Below the pieces are notes generated by a model, which did not search any database, was not told the origin of the DNA, and worked only from the letters and a program-made list of their open reading frames with translations. Source: Olavius algarvensis Delta 4 endosymbiont (GTDB taxonomy: Bacteria > Desulfobacterota > Desulfobacteria > Desulfobacterales > CAJINA01). Taken from it: a stretch of DNA of 64,000 nucleotides. The stretch lies in assembly GCA_905176665.1 (NCBI GenBank), contig CAJINA010000231.1, positions 1 through 64,000 on the forward strand. The letters run 5' to 3'. The position numbers and the translations under genes are program-made. Below are positions 42,109-50,720 of this stretch, piece after piece. The stretch's first letter is position 1. Each line of letters starts with the position of its first letter.

Positions 42109-42975
42109 TTAGCCTGTACCGCCCACCGCCTTGCCGACTGCAGCCAGAACATACTGCGGCAAGGCAAATGCGCCATGATGAATCTCGGGATTATAATAGC
42201 GGGTTGCTATTCCGGCTTCCTGGAACCGCTCACTGAGTGTGTCTATCGGAATCCGTCGCAAGGCTGGATCATCCGTTGCCCAACCGAAGGTCATGCTGCC
42301 GCCGACATAGGTTGGAATTGCCGCCGTGAAAAAATGCCAGTCTCTGAAAAGCCCGCGCAGGTAGTTGGCCGTGGCCTGGACCTCTTCCGGCTGCATGAAG
42401 ACCACCCCATTCTGGGTGACCAGGATGCCGCCCCGGGTCAAGCAGCGCTTGCAGGCCCGGTAGAAATTTTCACTGAACAAAGCTTCGCCCGGACCGATCG
42501 GGTCGGTGCTGTCGGAAATAATGACATCGAATTGCCGGTCCGTGCTGGAGACAAAATGCAGCCCATCAGCATACACCAGCTCTATCCGGGAATCATCGAA
42601 GGCCCCCTGTGAGTGATTGGGCAGATGCTGGCGGCAAAGCGCCACGACCTTGCTGTCCAGTTCAACCTGGATCACGCTTTGAACACCCCGGTGTTTAAGC
42701 ACCTCCCGCAGCATGCCGCCGTCCCCGCCGCCGACGATCAGCACCCGGGACACCTGGCCATGGGCCAGGATCGGCACGTGCGCCAGCATCTCATGGTAGA
42801 TAAATTCGTCTTTTTCCGTGGTCTGGATAACCCCGTCGAGTACCATTACCCGCCCAAAGCGGGCATTTCGGAAAATCAGCAGGTGCTGGTGATCGGTTTT
42901 CTCTTCGAACAGGATTTCATCGACGGTGAAAGCCTGACCGTAAGCGTCATAAAGAGTTTCTCGGAAACGGTTCAT
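42109..42975 (-). CDS. speE: Spermidine synthase
   Basis: A 288-residue aminopropyltransferase: transfers the aminopropyl group of decarboxylated SAM to putrescine. The signature GGGDGGMLREVLKH, the acidic VELDSKVV, the DSTDPIGPGEALFSENFY catalytic loop, and QHLLIFRN at the N-terminus are all intact. ATG 42975 begins at the family N-terminus (NRFRETLYD); the frame opens to 43005. No speD or speA is in the window. Element copy 5 lies upstream of its start. Confidence 0.88.
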   Translation of the reverse strand: MNRFRETLYDAYGQAFTVDEILFEEKTDHQHLLIFRNARFGRVMVLDGVIQTTEKDEFIYHEMLAHVPILAHGQVSRVLIVGGGDGGMLREVLKHRGVQSVIQVELDSKVVALCRQHLPNHSQGAFDDSRIELVYADGLHFVSSTDRQFDVIISDSTDPIGPGEALFSENFYRACKRCLTRGGILVTQNGVVFMQPEEVQATANYLRGLFRDWHFFTAAIPTYVGGSMTFGWATDDPALRRIPIDTLSERFQEAGIATRYYNPEIHHGAFALPQYVLAAVGKAVGGTG

Positions 42976-43060
42976 AAGATCACATCCACCCGGCAAGGGC
43001 GGCATTTACAAATTCACGCTGGATGCATAAGTTAGTCCACATTGTATCTTCTATACTGAA

Positions 43061-43349
43061 TAGAGGCGATCTCAAACATAGGCTTCCGGTACAAGGTCAA
43101 GACGGCCGCGAGGTGCCCCCACGGTGCGGGACGTCCCGCTTGATCTATTCCTCAAATGTGGGTCGCAACCAGAGTTGCCAGCGAAGCCAATGCCTATTGT
43201 GGTAAATACGCACCTATTTTGAGGATAGCGCTTACGGTTGCGCCTTACGGCTTGAAAACCGGCACGCCATCTCGCAACCGAGCGCCCAACGCCGAGATTT
43301 ATCCGCCTCGGGCTGATTGGGCCAAAAGTTATTTTTGGGGTAGTCGCTA
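43061..43349 (+). mobile_element. MITE-like inverted-repeat element, copy 5
   Basis: The longest copy. Left end TA-GAGGCGATCTCAAACA; inward from the right, TA-GCGACTACCCCAAAAA, the most diverged end. It has both inserts of copy 4 and an extra piece (GCGCTTACGGTTGCGCCTTACGG) between them and the GAGCGCCCAACGCCGAG core. The right TA with the next element base forms the TAG stop of tdh. Unlike copies 2 and 4, excision would not leave a stop at that codon: the reconstructed frame reads on TAT TCA GTA TAG, so this insertion probably shortened Tdh by three residues. Confidence 0.75.
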
Positions 43350-44387
43350 GGATTCTTCCCAATTCAAGATAACCTTCCCAGACATACCCGACCCCATCAC
43401 ATCAAAGGCCTCCTGGAAGTCCGCCACCTTGAAACGGTGGGTGACAATGCTGGAAATGTCCAAGCGGCTTTGGAGCATGGTAGACATCTTGTACCAGGTC
43501 TCGAACATCTCCCGGCCGTAGATTCCTTTCAGAAAAAGCCCCTTGAAAATCACCTGGGTCCAGTCAATGGCGGCCTCCGAGGGTGGGATGCCCAGCAGGG
43601 CAACCTTGCCGCCATAATTCATGCTGACCAGCATATCGCGAAAAGCACCCATGTTGCCCGACATCTCCAGCCCCACGTCGAACCCTTCACGCATCCCCAG
43701 CTGCGGAATCACATCCGCTACCCTTTCCCGCGTGACGTTGACCACCCGGGTGGCGCCCATTTCCCGGGCCAGATTCAGGCGGTAGTCGTTGACATCCGTG
43801 ATCACTACGAAACGGGCTCCCACGTGCCGGGCAATCGCCACCGCCATGATGCCGATCGGGCCGGCGCCCGTAATCAGGACGTCTTCTCCCACCAAGTCGT
43901 AAGAGAGGGTGGTGTGGGTGGCATTTCCCAATGGATCCAGCAGGGAACCGATCTCGTCGTCGATATTGTCAGGGAGCGGGAACACATTGACCGCCGGAAT
44001 ACTGAGATACTCGGCGAAACAACCGGGGCGGTTAACCCCTACACCGGTGGTGTTGCGGCAAAGGTGACGTTTACCGGCCCGGCAATTTCGGCAGTGCCCA
44101 CAGGTGAGGTGCCCTTCGGCCGACACCCGGTCGCCTTCCTTGAGCCCCACGACTTCACTGCCCGCAGCTTCGATCACGCCGGCAAACTCGTGCCCGATCG
44201 TCATCGGCACGGGGATGGTTTTTTGTGACCACTCGTCCCAGTTATGGATGTGGATATCCGTTCCGCAAATGGCCGTCTTCTTGATTTTAATGCGGACATC
44301 GTTCGGCCCGATATCGGGTACCGGTACCGCGTCCATCCAAATACCGCGTTCGGGTTTGCGTTTGACCAGAGCACGCATGGTTTTCAT
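43347..44387 (-). CDS. tdh: L-threonine 3-dehydrogenase
   Basis: A 346-residue Zn-dependent medium-chain dehydrogenase: oxidises L-threonine to 2-amino-3-ketobutyrate with NAD. Catalytic Zn ligands are in [17 protein letters not shown] and IGHEFAG; the structural Zn site is [15 protein letters not shown]. The Rossmann motif is [11 protein letters not shown]. Its ATG overlaps the kbl stop by four bases, the usual threonine-to-glycine operon. The natural C-terminus is probably three residues shorter than ancestral because of element copy 5. Confidence 0.93.
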   Translation of the reverse strand: MKTMRALVKRKPERGIWMDAVPVPDIGPNDVRIKIKKTAICGTDIHIHNWDEWSQKTIPVPMTIGHEFAGVIEAAGSEVVGLKEGDRVSAEGHLTCGHCRNCRAGKRHLCRNTTGVGVNRPGCFAEYLSIPAVNVFPLPDNIDDEIGSLLDPLGNATHTTLSYDLVGEDVLITGAGPIGIMAVAIARHVGARFVVITDVNDYRLNLAREMGATRVVNVTRERVADVIPQLGMREGFDVGLEMSGNMGAFRDMLVSMNYGGKVALLGIPPSEAAIDWTQVIFKGLFLKGIYGREMFETWYKMSTMLQSRLDISSIVTHRFKVADFQEAFDVMGSGMSGKVILNWEES

Positions 44388-45574
44388 GGGATAACCTCCA
44401 GTTCGCGGCCGACCTTGACAAAAGCCGCCAGGGCCCGATCCAGGTGCTCTTTGGTATGCCCGGCAGACATCTGGGTCCGGATGCGGGCCTGTCCGCGGGG
44501 TACCACGGGAAAACTGAACCCGATTACGTAAATGCCCTCATCAAGCAGGCGGGCCGCCATTTTCTGGGCCAGGACCGCGTCCCCGAGCATGACGGGAATG
44601 ATCGGGTGCTCGCCGGGAACCAGGTCGAAGCCGGCCGCCGTCAGTCCTTCTCGAAAATAGTCGCTGTTGAATTTGAGGGTTTCGCGCAATTGGCCGCTGG
44701 ATTCCAGTAAATCCAGGACAGCAATGGATGCCGCCGTGATGACGGGTGCCAGGGTATTGGAAAACAGATAGGGCCGGGACCGCTGGCGTAACCAGGTCAC
44801 AATCTCTTTTTTGGCGGCGGTGTACCCGCCGGAGGCCCCGCCGAGGGCCTTGCCCAGCGTGCCGGTTATGATATCTACCCGCCCCATGACATGGCAGTGC
44901 TCATGCGAGCCCCGGCCGTTGGGTCCGGTAAACCCGACCGCATGGGAATCATCCACCATCACGAGGGCCCCGTGCTTGTCCGCCAGGTCGCAGATGGCCC
45001 CTAATTCAGCGATAATTCCGTCCATCGAGAACACCCCGTCGGTGGCAATCAGCTTGAAACGGCAGTCGTCCGCGGCCTGCAGCTTTGCCTCCAGGTCCAC
45101 CATGTCGTTGTTGTTGTAACGGTAGCGCCGGACCTTGCACAGGCGCACCCCGTCAATGATGCTGGCATGGTTTAGGGCATCACTGATCACCGCGTCCTCC
45201 GGGCCCAGCAAGGTTTCAAACAGGCCGCCGTTGGCATCGAAACAGGAGCTGTAGAGAATCGTGTCCTCCATCCCCAAAAAGGTACTGATACGCTGTTCCA
45301 ATTCCTTGTGGATGTCGAGGGTGCCGCAAATAAAGCGCACCGAAGACATCCCGAAGCCGTATTTTACCAGGGCCCGCTGCGCTCCGCTGACCAACTCCGG
45401 ATGGTTGGCCAGTCCCAGGTAGTTGTTCGCACAAAAGTTCAGGACTTCACCGCCGGCCTGTACACTGATGGCTGTCTGCTGGGGAGAGGTAATGATCCGT
45501 TCCGCCTTGAACAGGCCGTCCGCCCGCAACTGAGCGGTCTGCGCGGAGAGATATTCAGAAAGTTCCGTTTTCAT
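44384..45574 (-). CDS. kbl: Glycine C-acetyltransferase (2-amino-3-ketobutyrate CoA ligase)
   Basis: A 396-residue PLP-dependent alpha-oxoamine synthase that splits 2-amino-3-ketobutyrate with CoA into glycine and acetyl-CoA. The PLP Lys is in [14 protein letters not shown], the aspartate clamp in [12 protein letters not shown], and the substrate loop in [13 protein letters not shown]. Length equals the E. coli enzyme. It is followed by tdh in an ATGA overlap, giving a threonine-degradation operon. The acyltransferase gene upstream (60-base gap) may be part of the same transcript. Confidence 0.93.
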   Translation of the reverse strand: MKTELSEYLSAQTAQLRADGLFKAERIITSPQQTAISVQAGGEVLNFCANNYLGLANHPELVSGAQRALVKYGFGMSSVRFICGTLDIHKELEQRISTFLGMEDTILYSSCFDANGGLFETLLGPEDAVISDALNHASIIDGVRLCKVRRYRYNNNDMVDLEAKLQAADDCRFKLIATDGVFSMDGIIAELGAICDLADKHGALVMVDDSHAVGFTGPNGRGSHEHCHVMGRVDIITGTLGKALGGASGGYTAAKKEIVTWLRQRSRPYLFSNTLAPVITAASIAVLDLLESSGQLRETLKFNSDYFREGLTAAGFDLVPGEHPIIPVMLGDAVLAQKMAARLLDEGIYVIGFSFPVVPRGQARIRTQMSAGHTKEHLDRALAAFVKVGRELEVIP

Positions 45575-45634
45575 GGCTGCCCCTTTCCTATGCTTCTATT
45601 TCGCTTAGCGTCTTGCGGCCGAAGAGGACCGCGC

Positions 45635-46372
45635 TCAATTTTGCCGGTGTTCCTCCACATGCGCGCTGATAACACCGCGAACCATCTCAGCCACCTCGTC
45701 CACCGGCAGGTTCGCGAACCGCGCCAAGGGGATCTCTTCCAGAACCTGGATGTGGATAACATGCCGACCGTGAAAATTAAGGCTCTTTTTGGGCAGTGCA
45801 TTCTTCGTCCCGTTTATCACAATGGGCAATATCGGAACTTTCATTTTCTGGGCCAGAGTGAAAGCCCCGTGTTTGAAGGGTTTGACAATACCGGTACTGG
45901 AGCGGGTTCCCTCTGGAAAGAAGAAGACTGAGCTGCCGGCGGCAAGCGTTTTTTCGCAGGCTTTCATCATCTGAGCAATACTGTCCTTCCGACCGCGCTT
46001 AATCTTGATATACCGGTTGAGTACCATATTCCAGCCGATAAAAGGAAGCTTGAAAACAGCAGCCTTGGACACCCACTTGAATGGAAAAAACAGCTTGAAG
46101 GCCACCAGGATATCGAGCTGGGACTGGTGATTGGAAACGACCATGTAAGTCGCCCCGCGCCGCACCCGGTCCCGCCCTGACACGGTCACCTGCCAGGCCG
46201 GCACCACCCAAAGATACAAGACGGCCCAGAACGAGGTGAACATGTGTAAAGCGACCAGACGTCGGTCGAAACACACGGTCAACATCCAGATCGCCAGTGC
46301 TACCAGGAAGAAAACGGTGGAGGATGCGCCGATGAAAGCAATAATACTCATGGAGATCAAACGGTTTACCAT
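45635..46372 (-). CDS. 1-acylglycerol-3-phosphate O-acyltransferase (PlsC-type)
   Basis: A 245-residue protein with two N-terminal membrane helices, then VVSNHQSQLDILV (H-x4-D), the Arg in the KRGRKD block, FFPEGTRSS and LPIVINGT. It is a canonical PlsC with full motifs, and a closer match to that family than the protein at 34413. Two PlsC-type genes within 11 kb suggest one acts on a different lysolipid. Confidence 0.87.
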   Translation of the reverse strand: MVNRLISMSIIAFIGASSTVFFLVALAIWMLTVCFDRRLVALHMFTSFWAVLYLWVVPAWQVTVSGRDRVRRGATYMVVSNHQSQLDILVAFKLFFPFKWVSKAAVFKLPFIGWNMVLNRYIKIKRGRKDSIAQMMKACEKTLAAGSSVFFFPEGTRSSTGIVKPFKHGAFTLAQKMKVPILPIVINGTKNALPKKSLNFHGRHVIHIQVLEEIPLARFANLPVDEVAEMVRGVISAHVEEHRQN

Positions 46373-46569
46373 GCCTGCTCCGCGTCCAGGTTTGAAAATC
46401 GGGGTGTGTGTGGATTAGTACCCGCTCACCCTGAAAAATTCAAACGGATTTTTTTTGACACGGGTTAAAAATCAGGTAACATAGAAGCTGTCCCCACTCA
46501 CAGATCTTGAAATAGCTTCTGGTTCATGCTTCCCCCAAAATGAGTCTGCCGACAGGGAGGAAAAGCACC

Positions 46570-46896
46570 ATGGATATGAATGGTCACGCTGAACGTGAAA
46601 AAAGAAGTTATATCCGGATTGTCTACCGCCCCGGCAAACGGCCCCGCCTGGATACAAGCAATACGGTTTTCGAGGTGACCGACATCAGTGAAGGCGGTAT
46701 CCGCTTTTTGAACAACGCCGACATGGCACTGCCCGAATTCATTAAAGGAATCCTCATCTTTCTCGACGATGAAACCATCGACATTGATGGTAAAATCGAA
46801 TGGCAGCGGAACCACGAAGTCGGTATCAGCCTCAAATACATGATCCCGGCCGCAACCATCGAAAAGGAGCAGCGGCACATCATTCTCAATTGCTGA
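46570..46896 (+). CDS. Single-domain PilZ protein
   Basis: A 108-residue protein made only of a PilZ domain: basic N-terminus with REKRSYIRIVYRPGKRP, VTDISEGGIRFL (the D-x-S-x-G-G binding motif), then a barrel ending KIEWQRNHEVGISLKY. It should bind c-di-GMP and act through protein contact. ATG 46570 is chosen over 46540 because GGGAGG sits just upstream of it. It forms a one-gene unit with a terminator after it. Confidence 0.82.
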   Translation: MDMNGHAEREKRSYIRIVYRPGKRPRLDTSNTVFEVTDISEGGIRFLNNADMALPEFIKGILIFLDDETIDIDGKIEWQRNHEVGISLKYMIPAATIEKEQRHIILNC

Positions 46897-46940
46897 AAAC
46901 CGCTGGAATGTTTTTTATCCTACCACTGTAGTGCGAGATT

Positions 46941-46975
46941 AAAACCGCGCCCCGCAACGCGGTTTTGGGCTTTTT
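46941..46975 (+). terminator. Rho-independent terminator after the PilZ gene
   Basis: AAAACCGCG (46941-46949) pairs perfectly with CGCGGTTTT (46958-46966), followed by GGGCTTTTT. It lies 45 bases past the PilZ stop codon. Confidence 0.75.
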
Positions 46976-47046
46976 GAAAAAAACCTCCCGCCCCATCCGG
47001 CTCTTTCATCAATCTTTTCACTGAATTGGTGCCCGCACCCCTAAAA

Positions 47047-47093
47047 ACTCCAGATATTGACTGAAATTCCAATTGACATACCACATATTGTGT
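47047..47093 (+). promoter_or_regulatory. Two NrdR-type boxes upstream of nrdJ
   Basis: Two 16-base sites (47047-47062 and 47078-47093) match the NrdR box consensus acaCwAtATaTwGtgt at about 11 and 13 positions; both contain ATATTG, and the second ends ATATTGTGT exactly. The two are 31 bases apart, three helical turns, the normal NrdR spacing. They lie about 260 bases before nrdJ. A near -35 TTGACA (47073-47078) lies between them. NrdR is the ATP/dATP-sensing repressor of ribonucleotide reductases. nrdR itself is not in the window. Confidence 0.55.
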
Positions 47094-47258
47094 GAGAATG
47101 ATTCAAATACGCAGCAAAGATACCAGCTGTCGGTCGCCTATCTATTTGAACATTTGGCCAATTCCCCGGGCGGTCCTGGCAGGTATGCTGTTGCCACCTG
47201 GCGTTTAATCCATTCAACCTGGGCTATCTAGTTCGGCAACCAACAAAAGGATTTTACA

Positions 47259-47324
47259 ATGAGGGACGGCTATTGCTCATTTTCAGTTGCTGCCGATGAA
47301 TGGTATTTATTTTTTAAACTATAG
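47259..47324 (+). CDS. Possible 21-residue leader peptide before nrdJ
   Basis: ATG 47259 follows AAAAGG and opens a 21-codon frame (MRDGYCSFSVAADEWYLFFKL) ending in TAG, 28 bases before the nrdJ ATG. It is rich in aromatic residues at its end. It may be translated and couple to nrdJ, but a chance short frame is equally likely. Nothing else is recognised between the NrdR boxes and this ATG. Confidence 0.22.
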   Translation: MRDGYCSFSVAADEWYLFFKL

Positions 47325-47352
47325 TAAGTGTACCTAAGACAGGGAGCGATGC

Positions 47353-49836
47353 ATGGCTTCAAAGCACAAATACCTCGTGACGGAAGATGGTCCCATCGAC
47401 CTGCGGACCCACGACTGGGATGACCAGCTTTTCTCGGACCTGCTGGTCAGCGGTAATTCAATCAACCCGCAGCAGGCGCTGGATGTCAGTCGCTTCATCA
47501 AGGACGCAATCAACGACCTGGAAATCAATACCATTACCCTGCCGGTGATCGATGAGGTCCTCAAAGCCAAACTGATGGAACTGGGCCTCAAAAAAGTAGC
47601 ACCGGTCAAGCTGGAAAAATCGCTGTTTATCAGAAACGGATTGGCTCTTTCCGATAACGCCAAAACCGTTCTGGCCCGGCGCTACCTGAAAAAGGACCTC
47701 AAGGGGGAACCCACCGAAACGCCGGCTCAGATGTTTCGCCGCGTGGCCCGGCACATCGCCCGGGCCGAAAAAAACTACGGCACGGCCAATGATGTTAAAA
47801 AGGCGGAAAACCTTTTTTACGATATCATGACCGATCTCAAGTTCCTGCCCAACTCACCCACGCTGATGAACGCCGGGCGGCAGCTTGGCCAACTGGCGGC
47901 CTGTTTTGTCCTGCCGGTCGAAGACAGCATGGACGGCATCTTCGATTCGCTGAAAAATGCCGCTGCCATTCACAAGTCGGGGGGCGGGACCGGTTTTTCC
48001 TTTTCCCGCCTGCGCCCAAAAAACAGTATGGTGGGCACCACCGGCGGGATCGCATCGGGCCCGGTGTCGTTCATGAAAATCTTCAACACCGCCACGGAAC
48101 AGGTCAAACAGGGCGGTACCCGCCGGGGCGCCAACATGGCCATCCTGCGGGTCGATCATCCCGATATCATGGAGTTCATTTACTGTAAGAAAAAGAACAA
48201 CGAGTTGAACAATTTTAATATATCGGTCGGGTTGACCGAAAAGTTCATGGAAGCCGTGGTCCAAAAGGAAGATTACGACCTCATTAACCCCCAGACCGGC
48301 AAAGTGACCGGGCAACTGAATGCCGCCGAGGTGTACCTCTCCCTGGTCACCCAGGCCTGGGGAAATGGAGATCCGGGCATTGTTTTCCTCGACCGCCTCA
48401 ATCGAGACAACCCCACGCCGGCCATTGGGGAGATCGAAAGTACCAACCCCTGCGGTGAGCAACCCTTGCTCCCCATGGAGGCCTGCAACCTCGGCTCCAT
48501 AAACCTTTCCAAGTTCATCACGCAGGTGGATGGCAAGCCGGCGATCGATTATGAAGATCTGGGTGCCACCGTAACCGCCGCTGTGCGGTTCCTGGACGAT
48601 ACTATCGACCAGTCTAAATACCCGCTGGAAGCCATCGATCAAATGGTCAAAGGCAACCGCAAGATCGGACTGGGGGTTATGGGTTTTGCCGATCTGCTGT
48701 TCCAGTTGAACACTCCTTACAATTCCGAGGAGGCCCTGGCCAAGGCGGAAGAGGTTATGAAATTTGTCCAGGACACCTCACACCAGGCCTCGGCAGAGTT
48801 GGCCGAGCAGCGCGGCGTTTTCAAGAATTTCAACAAGAGCGTCTTCAAACGCCGTAAAAAAGCTCGCTACCGCAACGCGACCACGACAACCATTGCCCCC
48901 ACCGGAACCTTGAGTATTATCGCCGACTGCTCCAGTGGTGTGGAGCCCCTGTTCGCCCTGAGCTTCGTACGCACGGTCATGGATAATGATCGCCTGATGG
49001 AAGTTAATCCGAACTTTGAAAAGGTGGCCCGGGAACGCGGTTTTTACAGTGACGACCTCATGGATAAGATTGCCGGCGAAGGCAGCCTGGCGCACATCGA
49101 TGCGATCCCGGAAGATGTGAAAAAGATTTTCGTCACAGCCCACGACATCTCACCCGAGTGGCACATCCGGATGCAGGCTGCTTTCCAGAAATATACCGAC
49201 AACGCCGTTTCCAAGACGGTAAACCTGCCGGGTGAGGCCACCGTGGATGATGTGCAGCGCATTTACGATCTTGCCTATGAGCTCGATTGCAAAGGCGTCA
49301 CCATCTACCGGGACGGCAGCAAGGAAAATCAGGTGCTCTCGTTCTCCGACCAGGACAAGGAGACCGATAGTCAGGCCAAAGTTATCGACCGGCCGGAAAC
49401 CCTGGAGGGATTTACCACCAAAATGAAAACCGGCCTCGGACAGTTGTACGTCACCGTAACCGAATTCAACGGCCACCCTTTCGAGGTCTTTGCGACCATC
49501 GGTAAATCGGGCCGGTCTACAGCCGCCAAGGCAGAGGCTATCGGGCGGCTGGTTTCCCTGGCCTTCCGGGCCGGTGTTAAAGTCAACAAAGTGGTAGATC
49601 AACTTACCGGCATCGGCGGTGAACATCCCGTCTTCCAGGAAGGCGGCCTGGTCCTTTCCATCCCCGATGCCATCGGCCGCGTGCTGCAAAAACGCTACAT
49701 GGACGATAAGGCTGTGAAGAAAGGTCATGCCGGCGGTGGGTTGATGGGTGAAAAGTGCCCGGAATGCGGCCAGACGGTCAGTTTTGAAGAAGGCTGTATG
49801 ACCTGCCATTTTTGCGGTTTCACCAAGTGTGGATAA
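47353..49836 (+). CDS. nrdJ: Adenosylcobalamin-dependent (class II) ribonucleotide reductase
   Basis: An 827-residue enzyme that reduces ribonucleotides with adenosylcobalamin as radical source, so it works without oxygen. Seen are an ATP-cone-like N-terminal part with LRTHDWDDQLF and FIRNGLALSDNAKTVL, the substrate Cys in AACFVLP, the active-site NPCGEQPLLPMEACNLGSINLS, the PTGTLSIIADCSSGVEPLF loop and the C-terminal redox zinc ribbon CPECGQTV…CMTCHFCGFTKCG. ATG 47353 follows AGGGAG. Two B12-dependent radical SAM proteins elsewhere in the window show the cell depends on cobalamin. Regulation by NrdR is likely (boxes upstream). Confidence 0.95.
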   Translation: MASKHKYLVTEDGPIDLRTHDWDDQLFSDLLVSGNSINPQQALDVSRFIKDAINDLEINTITLPVIDEVLKAKLMELGLKKVAPVKLEKSLFIRNGLALSDNAKTVLARRYLKKDLKGEPTETPAQMFRRVARHIARAEKNYGTANDVKKAENLFYDIMTDLKFLPNSPTLMNAGRQLGQLAACFVLPVEDSMDGIFDSLKNAAAIHKSGGGTGFSFSRLRPKNSMVGTTGGIASGPVSFMKIFNTATEQVKQGGTRRGANMAILRVDHPDIMEFIYCKKKNNELNNFNISVGLTEKFMEAVVQKEDYDLINPQTGKVTGQLNAAEVYLSLVTQAWGNGDPGIVFLDRLNRDNPTPAIGEIESTNPCGEQPLLPMEACNLGSINLSKFITQVDGKPAIDYEDLGATVTAAVRFLDDTIDQSKYPLEAIDQMVKGNRKIGLGVMGFADLLFQLNTPYNSEEALAKAEEVMKFVQDTSHQASAELAEQRGVFKNFNKSVFKRRKKARYRNATTTTIAPTGTLSIIADCSSGVEPLFALSFVRTVMDNDRLMEVNPNFEKVARERGFYSDDLMDKIAGEGSLAHIDAIPEDVKKIFVTAHDISPEWHIRMQAAFQKYTDNAVSKTVNLPGEATVDDVQRIYDLAYELDCKGVTIYRDGSKENQVLSFSDQDKETDSQAKVIDRPETLEGFTTKMKTGLGQLYVTVTEFNGHPFEVFATIGKSGRSTAAKAEAIGRLVSLAFRAGVKVNKVVDQLTGIGGEHPVFQEGGLVLSIPDAIGRVLQKRYMDDKAVKKGHAGGGLMGEKCPECGQTVSFEEGCMTCHFCGFTKCG

Positions 49837-49843
49837 ATGTTGC

Positions 49844-49869
49844 CCCCTGCGGACTCAAATCCGCAGGGG
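49844..49869 (+). terminator. Hairpin after nrdJ
   Basis: CCCCTGCGG (49844-49852) pairs perfectly with CCGCAGGGG (49861-49869) around eight bases, eight bases past the nrdJ stop codon. The T-run is poor (CTCCAAACTTG). Confidence 0.6.
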
Positions 49870-50285
49870 ACTCCAAACTTGACTTCTTAAAGCGGATTCA
49901 TAGCTTAAAGCGCGGGGAACGAGGCTGCTACAGAGCCTGACCACGTGCTTTTTCTATTGATCCGGACAACTCCCGTCCTGCGCAGCAGGACGGTTTCAAT
50001 AACGAAAACAGCCCCAGACATTGGATCCCGACACACGCCGAGCGCGGTGTTGTGCGGGATGGCGGCAGCTGAAACGACTATCCGGAAATCCGGCCCAGAC
50101 CTGCCCTGATCCCGACCCAGGCAGCTCCCCCCCGCGCGTTCCCACAACCCAGATCATTTGCAGCTAAAGTAAACCGGTAACGGTACGATAAAATGTATCA
50201 AGGGTAGCGTTGCCGGCTATGGGCACGCTCCGGCCGTTAAAAAAGAAACACACGCGTCCAAAGGCAATGGACATATTCAAGAGAA
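49870..50285. other. Non-coding interval with a second hairpin
   Basis: About 416 bases hold no convincing gene. One exact hairpin is present: CCGTCCTGC (49973-49981) with GCAGGACGG (49985-49993) around a three-base loop, followed by TTTC. It may be a second terminator or a structured RNA; no known family was recognised. Confidence 0.4.
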
Positions 50286-50606
50286 ATGACCATGTACCCA
50301 AAGACTGATAGATTCGGGTTACCTGAAACCGTAGACGAAGCCGTGGATCTGTTGATTTCGGATTTGCTGGCTGATCATATAGAAATGCTCTCCAGTTTAT
50401 CGGAACGGCAGTTCGATCGCCTTTACAGCCTGGTTTCGCCCTTCGTTCTAGCCGAATTCAAACTCTGGTCCGGGAACGACAAGCTCCTGAATGCCTGCAT
50501 TGCTCAGCTCGAGGATACGGATGCCAACTGTGATCCGGCCGGTCTGATCCTGCGCAAAACCAAAGCCCGCCTGAACGACATCATAGGCGTCCTGATCATC
50601 ACCTGA
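50286..50606 (+). CDS. Small DUF6794-like protein
   Basis: A 106-residue acidic, helical protein. FGLPETVDEAVDLLISDLLADHIEMLSSLSE resembles the DUF6794 pattern (P-x-T-x-x-E-A-V followed by a Leu-rich helix), and WSGNDKLLNAC fits its second half. The function is unknown. It precedes a histidine kinase gene by 114 bases and may be a partner; this is conjecture. Confidence 0.5.
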   Translation: MTMYPKTDRFGLPETVDEAVDLLISDLLADHIEMLSSLSERQFDRLYSLVSPFVLAEFKLWSGNDKLLNACIAQLEDTDANCDPAGLILRKTKARLNDIIGVLIIT

Positions 50607-50720
50607 GGCGGTGTAATCCAACCAGGGCGAATACATTTGACTTGCCCGGGTATCAATGTTTAAATAGTTCTGATTTACGAACAATTCTAAACGATTAACC
50701 TCAATGGTCCCGGGTGCGGC

